From positions 1 through 35,364 of the forward strand of contig JAUWCJ010000012.1 of NCBI GenBank assembly GCA_030609365.1: a stretch of DNA of 35,364 nucleotides. The letters are read 5' to 3'. The notes below the pieces were generated by a model, which worked only from the letters and a program-made list of their open reading frames with translations, was not told where the DNA came from and did not search any database. The DNA comes from Candidatus Eiseniibacteriota bacterium. Its GTDB lineage: Bacteria; Joyebacterota; Joyebacteria; Joyebacterales; Joyebacteraceae. The position numbers and the translations under genes were made by a program. Positions 17,055 through 24,301 of this stretch are shown piece by piece; position 1 is the stretch's first letter; the number at the start of each line of letters is the position of its first letter.

Positions 17055-18306
17055 GCATCCGGAATCGGTCAGGCGAGGACTCGTTGCGTTCGACGTGGAC
17101 GGCGTTTTCCTGCGGGGTCTCTTCCTCTCCAGAGTTGCCAGCACGACCAGCGCGTGGATCTGGATCCGGAGCATGTGGCTCGGGTTCCTGCTCAAGCTCG
17201 GACTGACAACCGTGAGCAGCGTGGTCGAGCGGGCGTACTCCTTCCAGCGTGGTGTACCGCTCAAGGATATTCTGAGCGTCGGCGGCACGCTCCGTCTGGT
17301 GCACGGCGCGCGGGAGCTCTGCGCGGAGCTCAGGGAGGCCGGCTACCACGTCGTCCTGGTCAGCGCCGGGGTTCCACAGCAGGTCGTCGAGAGGATCGCT
17401 TCCGAGGTCGGGGCGGACGGCGCCTGCGGCGTTCTGCTGGATGAGTCCGACGGAATTTTCACCGGACGGCTTCTCGGAGACCGCCATTCAGGACGCGGGA
17501 AGAGAGATGGTCTCAGGCGGATGCTTGAGGAGCGTGGCCTCAGCTGGTCGGACACCACCGTCGTCGTGGACGACGCCAGCAACACCGAGATAGTGGCGGC
17601 CGCGTGGCGGAGCATCGGTGTGAACCCGGAGTGGCGCATACTGCGCAAGGCGGACTTCGTCATCTACACTAGGGATCTTCGCGAGATCCTCGAGTTTTTC
17701 CCGGAGGGGTACACGAAGGGCGTGACGCTGCGGCAGACCGCCATACTGCACGAGGCATTCCGCAAGGCCATCCACTCCTGCTCGATCATCATCCCCGTTC
17801 TGGCCGCCTCGTGGAAGACGCCGACCCTCTGGCTCATTGGCTCGGTGACCGTGGTATATCTCCTGTCTGAGGTGATGAGACTGCTGGGCGTGGCCGTGCC
17901 CGTCTTCTCCACGGTGACCTGGCGTGCCATGCGCTCCTCGGAGCCCAGGATGGTCGTAGCGGGGCCGTTGCTGTTCGGAGTGGGCATTTTCATCACGGTC
18001 GCGCTCTTCGAGCCTGCCGCGGCCACCGTGGGCGTGCTGGTTCTGGCAATAGGCGATAGTGCCGCGAGTCTCGTCGGAAAGACCTTCGGAAGCACCACGC
18101 TGCCCCATAATCCCGGTAAGACGGTCTTGGGGTCGTTTTCGCTCTTCGCTGTTGGCGTGCTTGTTGCTATATTCTTTGTCTCGGTACCTTGGGCTCTTCT
18201 CGTGGGTGCGGTGGCCAGTCTGGTCGAATCGCTGCCGCTGGGGCCGAGTGATAATCTTCTGCTGCCGCTGGCCACAGCGGGGGTCGTCGCTCTGGCGCTG
18301 GTCTAG
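17041..18306 (+). CDS. Fusion: HAD-family (SerB-like) phosphatase + CTP-dependent polyprenol/diacylglycerol kinase
   Basis: A 421-residue two-domain membrane protein. Residues 1-215 form a HAD phosphatase of the phosphoserine-phosphatase type: motif I FDVDGVF (D18, D20), motif II LVSAG (S108), motif III Lys in GRGKRDG (K154) and motif IV VVDDASN (D177, D178, N181). Residues about 230-421 are hydrophobic and carry the signature of the Sec59/Dgk1/VTE5 CTP-dependent lipid kinases, GDSAASLVGKTFGS (D339), then GKTVLGS (K360). The GTG start follows AGGAGG. The two activities, removing and adding phosphate, sit in one chain. With the UDP-sugar genes next to it, a polyprenyl carrier is a reasonable substrate, but this is inference. 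Confidence 0.85.
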   Translation: MGTTEHPESVRRGLVAFDVDGVFLRGLFLSRVASTTSAWIWIRSMWLGFLLKLGLTTVSSVVERAYSFQRGVPLKDILSVGGTLRLVHGARELCAELREAGYHVVLVSAGVPQQVVERIASEVGADGACGVLLDESDGIFTGRLLGDRHSGRGKRDGLRRMLEERGLSWSDTTVVVDDASNTEIVAAAWRSIGVNPEWRILRKADFVIYTRDLREILEFFPEGYTKGVTLRQTAILHEAFRKAIHSCSIIIPVLAASWKTPTLWLIGSVTVVYLLSEVMRLLGVAVPVFSTVTWRAMRSSEPRMVVAGPLLFGVGIFITVALFEPAAATVGVLVLAIGDSAASLVGKTFGSTTLPHNPGKTVLGSFSLFAVGVLVAIFFVSVPWALLVGAVASLVESLPLGPSDNLLLPLATAGVVALALV

Positions 18307-18332
18307 CGCGCAGCGCGGGGATCGAATCATGT

Positions 18333-18349
18333 ACCCGCCTCCGGCGGGT
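18333..18349 (+). other. Short hairpin just before the nucleotide-sugar dehydrogenase ribosome site
   Basis: Arms ACCCGCC (18333-18339) and GGCGGGT (18343-18349) pair over 7 bp around TCC. The stem ends one base before AAGGAGG (18351-18357). It may modulate ribosome access or act as a weak attenuator. No T-run follows. Confidence 0.4.
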
Positions 18350-18362
18350 CAAGGAGGACGTG

Positions 18363-19655
18363 TTGCTCAAGGAGAAACTCCAGTCGAAGGAGGCGCGTCT
18401 GGCGGTGATCGGACTGGGCTACGTCGGGTTGCCGCTGTCCATGGAGTTCGCCCGTTCCGGTTTCCACGTCGTGGGAATCGACACCGACGCTCAGAAAGTT
18501 GGGCTTCTGAACGAGGGTGAGTCGTACATCCAGGATGTGCCGGCCGAGTGGATCAGGGATGCGCTCGACGCCGGGACGTTCGAGGCGACCACGGACTTCT
18601 CGGCACTGCAGACGGTGGACGCCGTCGACATCTGTGTTCCCACGCCACTCCGCAAGACCAGGGACCCGGACATCTCCTACGTCAGAGCCGCCGTAGCTGA
18701 CATCGCGAGGTTCCTGCATCCGCAGATGCTCGTGATCCTCGACAGCACCACGTATCCCGGTACCACCGACGAGGTGATTCTCTCGAGCCTGGAGGCGACG
18801 GGGCTCAAGGTCGGGGAGGACTTCTATCTTGCGTTCTCGCCCGAGCGCGTCGACCCCGGGAACGAAAAGTGGAACACGCGGAACATCCCCAAGGTCGTCG
18901 GGGGTGTGACGCCCGCGTGCACGGAGCACGCGGCTCTTCTCTACTCGCAGGCTCTTGGCCCGGTCGTGCCGGTGTCGTCGACGAAGGTCGCCGAGATGGT
19001 CAAGCTGCTCGAGAACACGTTCCGCAGCGTCAACATCGGTCTCGTGAACGAGGTTGCGCTCATGTGCGACCGCATGGGCATCGACGTCTGGGAGGTCATC
19101 GACGCCGCCGCGACCAAGCCGTTCGGGTTCATGCCGTTCTACCCGGGGCCGGGGCTCGGTGGTCACTGCATTCCCATCGACCCGTTCTACCTGTCCTGGA
19201 AGGCCAAGGAGAGCGGATTCGAGGCCAGGTTCATCGAGCTGGCCGGCGTCATCAATGGTAGTATGCCGTACCACGTCGTCTCCAAGGTCGTCGATGGCCT
19301 CAATGAGGACGGGAAGCCGGTCAAGGGCTCCAAGATCCTCCTCCTGGGTGTGGCGTACAAGGAGGACATCGACGATGTCAGGGAGGCGCCGTCACTCGAC
19401 ATAATGAAGCTCCTGCGGGAGAAGGGAGCCATCCTGTCGTACTCCGACCCCTTCGTCTCCACTCTGTATCAGGGCGGCTTCTCGTTGACCAGCCAGGAGC
19501 TGACGCCGGAGCTGCTCGGTGACGTAGACTGCATTGTCATCACAACGGCGCATTCGTCCATTGATTATCAGGCCGTGGTCGACGCGGGCACGCCCATAGT
19601 CGACACGCGCAACGCACTGAAGGGCTTCACCGGGGATCACATTCTGAAACTCTAG
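18363..19655 (+). CDS. wbpA: Nucleotide-sugar dehydrogenase, WbpA-like (UDP-N-acetylglucosamine 6-dehydrogenase)
   Basis: NAD-dependent enzyme oxidising C6 of a UDP-hexose or UDP-HexNAc to the uronic acid for surface glycans. The 430-residue product has the N-terminal Rossmann motif VIGLGYVGLPL, CVPTPL, DSTTYPGTT, the FSPERVDPGN stretch, LLENTFRSVNIGLVNE, and the catalytic Cys in GPGLGGHCIPIDPFYL. The last is typical of the WbpA/TviB group. The C-terminal domain has LLLGVAYKEDIDDVREAPS. TTG 18363 is 5 bases after AAGGAGG; GTG 18360 is only 2 bases away and less likely. Substrate specificity is inferred. Confidence 0.88.
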   Translation: MLKEKLQSKEARLAVIGLGYVGLPLSMEFARSGFHVVGIDTDAQKVGLLNEGESYIQDVPAEWIRDALDAGTFEATTDFSALQTVDAVDICVPTPLRKTRDPDISYVRAAVADIARFLHPQMLVILDSTTYPGTTDEVILSSLEATGLKVGEDFYLAFSPERVDPGNEKWNTRNIPKVVGGVTPACTEHAALLYSQALGPVVPVSSTKVAEMVKLLENTFRSVNIGLVNEVALMCDRMGIDVWEVIDAAATKPFGFMPFYPGPGLGGHCIPIDPFYLSWKAKESGFEARFIELAGVINGSMPYHVVSKVVDGLNEDGKPVKGSKILLLGVAYKEDIDDVREAPSLDIMKLLREKGAILSYSDPFVSTLYQGGFSLTSQELTPELLGDVDCIVITTAHSSIDYQAVVDAGTPIVDTRNALKGFTGDHILKL

Positions 19656-19680
19656 CGGTCTCTGCCGATTGGAGCGTTCG

Positions 19681-20607
19681 ATGTCAGTCATGCTCGTTAC
19701 GGGTGGGGCGGGGTTCATAGGATCTCATATCGTGGAGAGGCTCGTTGGCCTCGGCCACGAAGTGAGGGTCCTGGACAACTTTTCCACGGGGAGCCGCGAG
19801 AATCTATCTTCGGTCGAGGGCGTCGATATCATCGAAGGAGATATCCGCGACGTGCCCAGCGTTGAACGGGCCGTCAAGGGAGTCGAGGTCGTTTTTCACG
19901 AGGCCGCGCTTGCCTCGGTGCCGCGTTCGGTCGCTGACCCTGCTTCCAGCAATGAGGTGAACGTGACGGGAACGCTCAACGTGCTGGTCGCGAGCAGGGA
20001 CAGCGGAGTGCGGCGGCTGGTCTATGCTTCGTCCTCGTCGGTCTACGGGGACAGCCCCGAGCTGCCGAAGCGTGAGCGCATGGCTCCGTCACCCGAATCG
20101 CCGTACGCCGCGAGCAAGCTCGCTGGAGAGAACTACTGCCGCGTGTTCTCCTCCCTGTATGGTCTGGAGTGCGTGTCTCTCCGTTACTTCAATGTGTTCG
20201 GACCGAGGCAGGACCCGGGCTCGCAGTACGCCGCCGTCGTGCCCCTCTTCGTGAAGGCACTTCTTTCGGGAACGCCGCCGGTCATCTACGGTGACGGCGA
20301 GCAGTCGAGGGACTTCACTTACGTGGCGAACGTCGTCGATGCGAACGTGCTCGCGCTGTCCGCCACCGGTGTCGCCGGCGAGGTCTTCAACACCGCGTGC
20401 GGCCGCACATCCACTGTCAACGAACTCCTGGCCAAGCTGCAGGGAATCGTCGGCACTTCGCTCATAGCTCACCACACGGACACGAGGGCCGGAGACGTCA
20501 AGCACTCGTACGCGGACATCTCGAAGGCCGAGGGTGCACTGGGTCTCGGCTCGGGGGTCTCGCTCGACGATGGGTTGGCACTCACGGTCGACTGGTTCCG
20601 TTCGTAG
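19681..20607 (+). CDS. UDP-sugar C4-epimerase, extended SDR family (WbpP/GalE-like)
   Basis: NAD-binding epimerase acting on UDP-hexoses, probably UDP-GlcNAc/GalNAc or their uronic acids. The 308-residue product starts MSVMLVTGGAGFIGSHI (GxxGxxG). It has DNFSTGS, GDIRD and HEAALASVPRSVADP. The catalytic triad sits in SSSSVYG and the YAASK motif. FNVFGPRQDPGSQYAAVVP follows. The HEAAL.SVPRS segment and the RQDP motif resemble WbpP-type epimerases. It lies 25 bases after the dehydrogenase, and together they could make UDP-GalNAcA-type precursors. ATG 19681 gives the canonical N-terminus. Confidence 0.88.
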   Translation: MSVMLVTGGAGFIGSHIVERLVGLGHEVRVLDNFSTGSRENLSSVEGVDIIEGDIRDVPSVERAVKGVEVVFHEAALASVPRSVADPASSNEVNVTGTLNVLVASRDSGVRRLVYASSSSVYGDSPELPKRERMAPSPESPYAASKLAGENYCRVFSSLYGLECVSLRYFNVFGPRQDPGSQYAAVVPLFVKALLSGTPPVIYGDGEQSRDFTYVANVVDANVLALSATGVAGEVFNTACGRTSTVNELLAKLQGIVGTSLIAHHTDTRAGDVKHSYADISKAEGALGLGSGVSLDDGLALTVDWFRS

Positions 20608-20666
20608 GCACTGCCGTTTGAAGACACGCGGGCCGCGCGTGCGCGACGCCCGCCGGGAGGCAGACT

Positions 20667-22061
20667 GTGAAGAAGGTCTGGATTCTCGATACCGACGAGT
20701 CGTCAGCCGATGAACTTGTGAACGTGCTGTCCACTCTGGCGTATGACGTCGCCGTCTGGACCTCGCCGCGCAAGATGCTGGAGGCTCTGAGCGACGGTGC
20801 ACCGGACCTCGTGGTCGCGGAGCACGGTCTCGAGGGGACCGACGCGGTCGACGTACTGCGTGAGGTCAAGAGAGTGGGGGGGCGAGTGCCCGTCGTCATA
20901 GTGGCACGGCGGACCAGCAGCCAGGGCGCCATAGAATCGATGCGCGAGGGGGCCTACGACTACCTGCCTCGCGAGACGCTTCCGTCAGGGTTGGAGGACG
21001 CCGTGAGACGCGCGCTCTCCGCCGACGGCGGTATGATACGCACCGTGGGTTCGCCGGGACCGGGAGATGTCGCCGATCTCGGGGCCATCATCGGCAGGAC
21101 GCCGGAGATGGTCGAGATACACAAGCTGATCGGGCAGGTCGCGGCCACCGATGCCGCCGTCCTGGTGCATGGGGAGTCGGGAACCGGCAAGGAGCTTATC
21201 GCCAGGGCTATCCACTACAACAGCAACCGGCGTGAGCGCCCCTTCGTCGCCGTGAACTGCGCGGCGCTGCCCGGCGACCTGCTGGAGACCGAGCTCTTCG
21301 GCGGTCGCGGCGCGGGGGGCCAGGAGACGACGGGGCGGTTCGAGCTGGCGCGGGGCGGCACCATCTTCCTGGACGAGATAAGCGAGACCAGCCTCGCTGT
21401 GCAGGGCAGGATACTCACTGTAATGGAGGACGGGTTCTACGAGCGTCCCGGCACCAGGGCCAGGTCCAAGATCGACGTCAGGGTCATAGCCGCGACGGGA
21501 CAGAGTCTGGTCAAGCGCATGAAGGAGGATCAGTTCAGGGTTGACCTCTTCTATCGACTGAAGGTCATCTCCGTCTACATCCCGCCCCTCAGGGAGCGGA
21601 GGGCGGACATCGCGGTGCTGGCCGAGCACTTCCTCGAGCGTACAAGAACGAAAATGCAGAAGGACATCAGCGGCGTGACGCCCGCCGCGTTCGAGATGCT
21701 CGAAAGCTACCCCTGGCCGGGCAACGTGCGCGAGCTGGAGCAGGCCGTCCACCACGCGGTCGCGTTGAACAGGACCGGGGTTCTGGTGCCGGAGGACTTC
21801 GAGATGTCCGGCGATGAAGAGCTTGCCGACCTCAATGCCGCGGCCGCTCAGGGAGAGATCGCACATTGCGTCCGGGCTCAGCTGAGGAGGCGTTCGGAGG
21901 CCGGGGAGGAGAGCATCGGTGACGGGATCGTGGCTGAGGTGGAGGCGGTCCTTGCGCACGAGGCGCTCGAGCTGACCGGCGGCAATCAGGTGAAGGCTTC
22001 CAAGCTCCTGGGGATAAGCAGGAACACGCTGCGCAAACGCCTGTCCTGGAGGGAGTCATGA
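20667..22061 (+). CDS. NtrC-family AAA+ regulator with degenerate receiver and no GAFTGA loop
   Basis: A 464-residue transcription regulator with three domains. The receiver-like domain (1-125) has Glu52 at the phospho-acceptor Asp site (DLVVAEHG), one acidic-pair residue changed (LDTDES), Ala for the conserved Thr (VARRT) and Arg for Lys (YLPRE), so ordinary phosphorylation is unlikely. The AAA+ domain has Walker A GESGTGKE (169-176), NCAALPGDLLETELFG and Walker B GGTIFLDEI. The sigma-54-contacting GAFTGA loop is missing: residues 213-222 read GRGAGGQETT and are about four residues short. YPWPGNVRELE and a Fis-type HTH (NQVKASKLLGISRNTLRKRL) follow. It may act without sigma-54, as TyrR does. 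It overlaps lptE by 4 bases. Confidence 0.9.
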   Translation: MKKVWILDTDESSADELVNVLSTLAYDVAVWTSPRKMLEALSDGAPDLVVAEHGLEGTDAVDVLREVKRVGGRVPVVIVARRTSSQGAIESMREGAYDYLPRETLPSGLEDAVRRALSADGGMIRTVGSPGPGDVADLGAIIGRTPEMVEIHKLIGQVAATDAAVLVHGESGTGKELIARAIHYNSNRRERPFVAVNCAALPGDLLETELFGGRGAGGQETTGRFELARGGTIFLDEISETSLAVQGRILTVMEDGFYERPGTRARSKIDVRVIAATGQSLVKRMKEDQFRVDLFYRLKVISVYIPPLRERRADIAVLAEHFLERTRTKMQKDISGVTPAAFEMLESYPWPGNVRELEQAVHHAVALNRTGVLVPEDFEMSGDEELADLNAAAAQGEIAHCVRAQLRRRSEAGEESIGDGIVAEVEAVLAHEALELTGGNQVKASKLLGISRNTLRKRLSWRES

Positions 22062-22657
22062 TAGTACGTGCGATACTCCTGACGCGCGCCCGGAAGGCGC
22101 GCGGACGGACGGCCCCCGGAGGTGCCGCAGGGGCGCTTCCGACCACCGCGCTGCTCGTCGGCGTGCTGATGATCGGCACGGGGCTGGTGGTCCTGGGTGG
22201 CGCCGGGTGCTCGCACTACGGCTTCTCGTCGTCCGTGAAGACCCACATTTCCACGATCGCCGTGCCCGTTCTTCTGAACGAGACGCTGGAGTACGGCGCC
22301 GAGCAGGGCGTGACGGACGCGATAATATCCGAGTTCACCGAGGACAACGCTCTGAGAGTGGTCCGAGAAGAAGAGGCGGATTCCATTCTGAGAGGGGCGG
22401 TCCTTCTGTACGAGCGTTCCGTGATGTCGTACGACGCGGCGGGGAACCCGAAGGAGTACAAGGTCCGGGTCGTGGCGAAGCTGTCGTACGAGGACCTGAC
22501 GAAGAACGAGATCGTCTGGGAGGAAGAGATCGAGGGCTGGGCGGTCTACTCGGATACCGCGGCGGGTGGTTACGAGGCCACCGAGGAGGAGGCGCGAGCG
22601 CACGCCTTCGTGAAGCTGGCCCAGGACGTCCTTTCCAAGACAGTGCAGGGGTGGTAA
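22058..22657 (+). CDS. lptE: LptE-like LPS-assembly lipoprotein
   Basis: Outer-membrane lipoprotein thought to plug the LptD barrel for LPS insertion. The 199-residue product has a long basic N-region, a hydrophobic stretch (TALLVGVLMIGTGLVVLG) and lipobox GGAGC with Cys51. The mature start SHYGFSSSVKTHISTIAVPV, then YGAEQGVTDAI, ADSILRGAVLLYE and YDAAGNPKEYKVRV, fits LptE of the non-proteobacterial type. The N-region is longer than usual, so an internal start is possible. The ATGA overlap with the regulator and the 2-base gap to holA reflect the familiar lptE-holA linkage. Confidence 0.85.
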   Translation: MIVRAILLTRARKARGRTAPGGAAGALPTTALLVGVLMIGTGLVVLGGAGCSHYGFSSSVKTHISTIAVPVLLNETLEYGAEQGVTDAIISEFTEDNALRVVREEEADSILRGAVLLYERSVMSYDAAGNPKEYKVRVVAKLSYEDLTKNEIVWEEEIEGWAVYSDTAAGGYEATEEEARAHAFVKLAQDVLSKTVQGW

Positions 22658-22659
22658 GC

Positions 22660-23652
22660 ATGACGTTTGCTGAGTTTCAGAAAGCGCTGACCGGCGATTC
22701 GCTGCCGCCCGTGCTCGTCTTCCACGGCGAAGAGCCCTTCTTGGCAGGTCTGGGCGTCGATCTCCTGAAGAAGCACCTGCTCACTCCGGGAAGTGAGGCC
22801 TTCGATTTCGTCAGCCTGTCCGGGCGGGAGACCACGGCCGAGGCCATAGCCGCACACGCGGCCACCGTTCCCATGCTGTCCGAGAAGCGCGTGACAGTCG
22901 TCTACGAGTTTCTGGGGCTTGCCCCGACCCAGCGGACGCAGCTCCTGGCGTATGTCAGGAAGCCGGTGACGAGCGCCTGCGTGGCCCTCGTGAGCTTCGA
23001 GCGCTTGATGGGAAAGAACAAGTTCGAGCGCGAGCTTCTGGATACGGCAGAGTCCGTGGACTGCAGTCGGGCCTCCGGCAAGCAGCTCGTCGCCATCGTG
23101 AAGCGCATGTCCGAGAAGCGGGGCAGGGAGATCGAGGACGAGGCCGTGTCGGCTCTTGTCGACTGGACGGACGGCAGACTCAACAGCATCGCCAACGAGC
23201 TGGACAAGCTGGACTGTTTCGCACCCGAGGGCTCCTTGATAGGGCTCTCGGAGGTCGAGACCGTCGTGGGTGCCAGAACATCCGGGCTGCGCGATCTGGC
23301 GCTGGCCATCGGCGAGCGAGAGACCGGAAAGGCGCTGACGCTTCTTGACGAGCTCGCCGACGGCGGCATGGACGAGGCGCAGCTGGTCTCCCGGCTCTAC
23401 GGTTTCTGGATCGCGCTCTGGCTGGCCAGGACAGGCAGCGGAGGCGGTGGCCGGGGCTACGCCGGCGGCTCCTACGACCGAGTCTGGTCGAACAGGGGTG
23501 AACTGGTCGAGATGGCTCGCGGCAGGACGTCGAGAGAGTACGCGCACGGGGTCGGACGCTTCTACAGGGCGGACGTCGATATCAGGCGCGGCATGCCCCC
23601 GCGTCCCACGGTGGGGCTGCTTGTCTACGAACTTACCGCCGGCACGAGCTAG
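22660..23652 (+). CDS. holA: DNA polymerase III delta subunit
   Basis: Clamp-loader wrench subunit that opens the beta clamp. The start is ATG 22660, two bases after the lptE stop. The 330-residue product begins MTFAEFQKALTGDSL and has VLVFHGEEPFLAGL. The LLSEKRVTVV-like segment (PMLSEKRVTVVYEF), DGRLNSIANELDKL, and the C-terminal collar region (GLRDLALAIGERETGKALTLL) follow. An insertion rich in Gly (GSGGGGRGYAGGS) lies in the collar at about residues 257-270. Confidence 0.9.
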   Translation: MTFAEFQKALTGDSLPPVLVFHGEEPFLAGLGVDLLKKHLLTPGSEAFDFVSLSGRETTAEAIAAHAATVPMLSEKRVTVVYEFLGLAPTQRTQLLAYVRKPVTSACVALVSFERLMGKNKFERELLDTAESVDCSRASGKQLVAIVKRMSEKRGREIEDEAVSALVDWTDGRLNSIANELDKLDCFAPEGSLIGLSEVETVVGARTSGLRDLALAIGERETGKALTLLDELADGGMDEAQLVSRLYGFWIALWLARTGSGGGGRGYAGGSYDRVWSNRGELVEMARGRTSREYAHGVGRFYRADVDIRRGMPPRPTVGLLVYELTAGTS

Positions 23653-23653
23653 G

Positions 23654-24130
23654 ATGTCGATGCGGGGTGGGGGAGAGGGCGGGGGAGCGCGGCTGGCTCG
23701 GATCGGGAAGGCCCTCGAAAACGCGTACGGCAGACCGGAGCGCCGAACCCGGCGGGACCTTGTCGCCGGACTGGTCGGGACCATCCTCTCGCAGAACACA
23801 ACCGACGTGAATTCACGGAGGGCCTTTCAGGACCTCCGCGAGCGGTTCCCGCGTTGGGTCGACGTGGAGAGCGCGAACGTGCGCTCGATCGAATCTGCGG
23901 TCCGGCGCGGCGGGCTCGCCCGGACCAAGGCCAGGAGGATCAAACAGATCCTGCGCGACATTCACGCCACCACGGGCAAGCTGGACCTCGGTTTTCTGAG
24001 ACGGATGTCCGACGATGAGGTCATTGCGTATCTCCTCGCGCTCGACGGCGTGGGCATCAAGACCGCAGCCTGCCCCGTCAGGAGCGAGTGCGACCTCGGA
24101 CGTTCTGACGAAGTTCCCCAGAGCCCCTGA
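23654..24130 (+). pseudogene. Endonuclease III-like gene with internal deletion
   Basis: Resembles base-excision DNA glycosylases of the Nth family but encodes only 158 residues, against about 215-230. The N-terminal helical part is normal (VAGLVGTILSQNTTDVNSRR, then RTKARRIKQIL), as is the hairpin-helix-hairpin (LDGVGIKTAA) with its catalytic Lys. The next residues, CPVRSEC, resemble the far C-terminal iron-sulphur loop (CPL...C). About 65 residues, including the catalytic Asp and two cluster cysteines, are therefore missing at a junction near 24071. The frame stays open. It is probably non-functional, or an assembly deletion. It starts 1 base after the holA stop. Confidence 0.75.
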
Positions 24131-24148
24131 GCGCCTGCCAGAAATGGC

Positions 24149-24176
24149 TTGACGGGGCTTCCCCGCCTGTGCTAAT
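24149..24176 (+). promoter_or_regulatory. Candidate sigma-70 promoter for the FadL/PorV-like gene
   Basis: A -35 box TTGACG (24149-24154) and a -10 box GCTAAT (24171-24176) are 16 bases apart, with TGT just before the -10 box (extended -10). The -35 box shares TTGACG with the strong promoter at 32051-32080. The leader to ATG 24302 would be about 120 bases. Confidence 0.45.
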
Positions 24177-24301
24177 CAGATATAAGCGGTTCCGTGCTGG
24201 CGCGCATCTGCGCGACTGTTTCCGGAGTACGTACACGTATGTTGGTGCGCCTGGCCGGGCCGTGCCCCCGAGCATTTCGTCGCTTGAGAGGAGGGTGTGT
24301 G

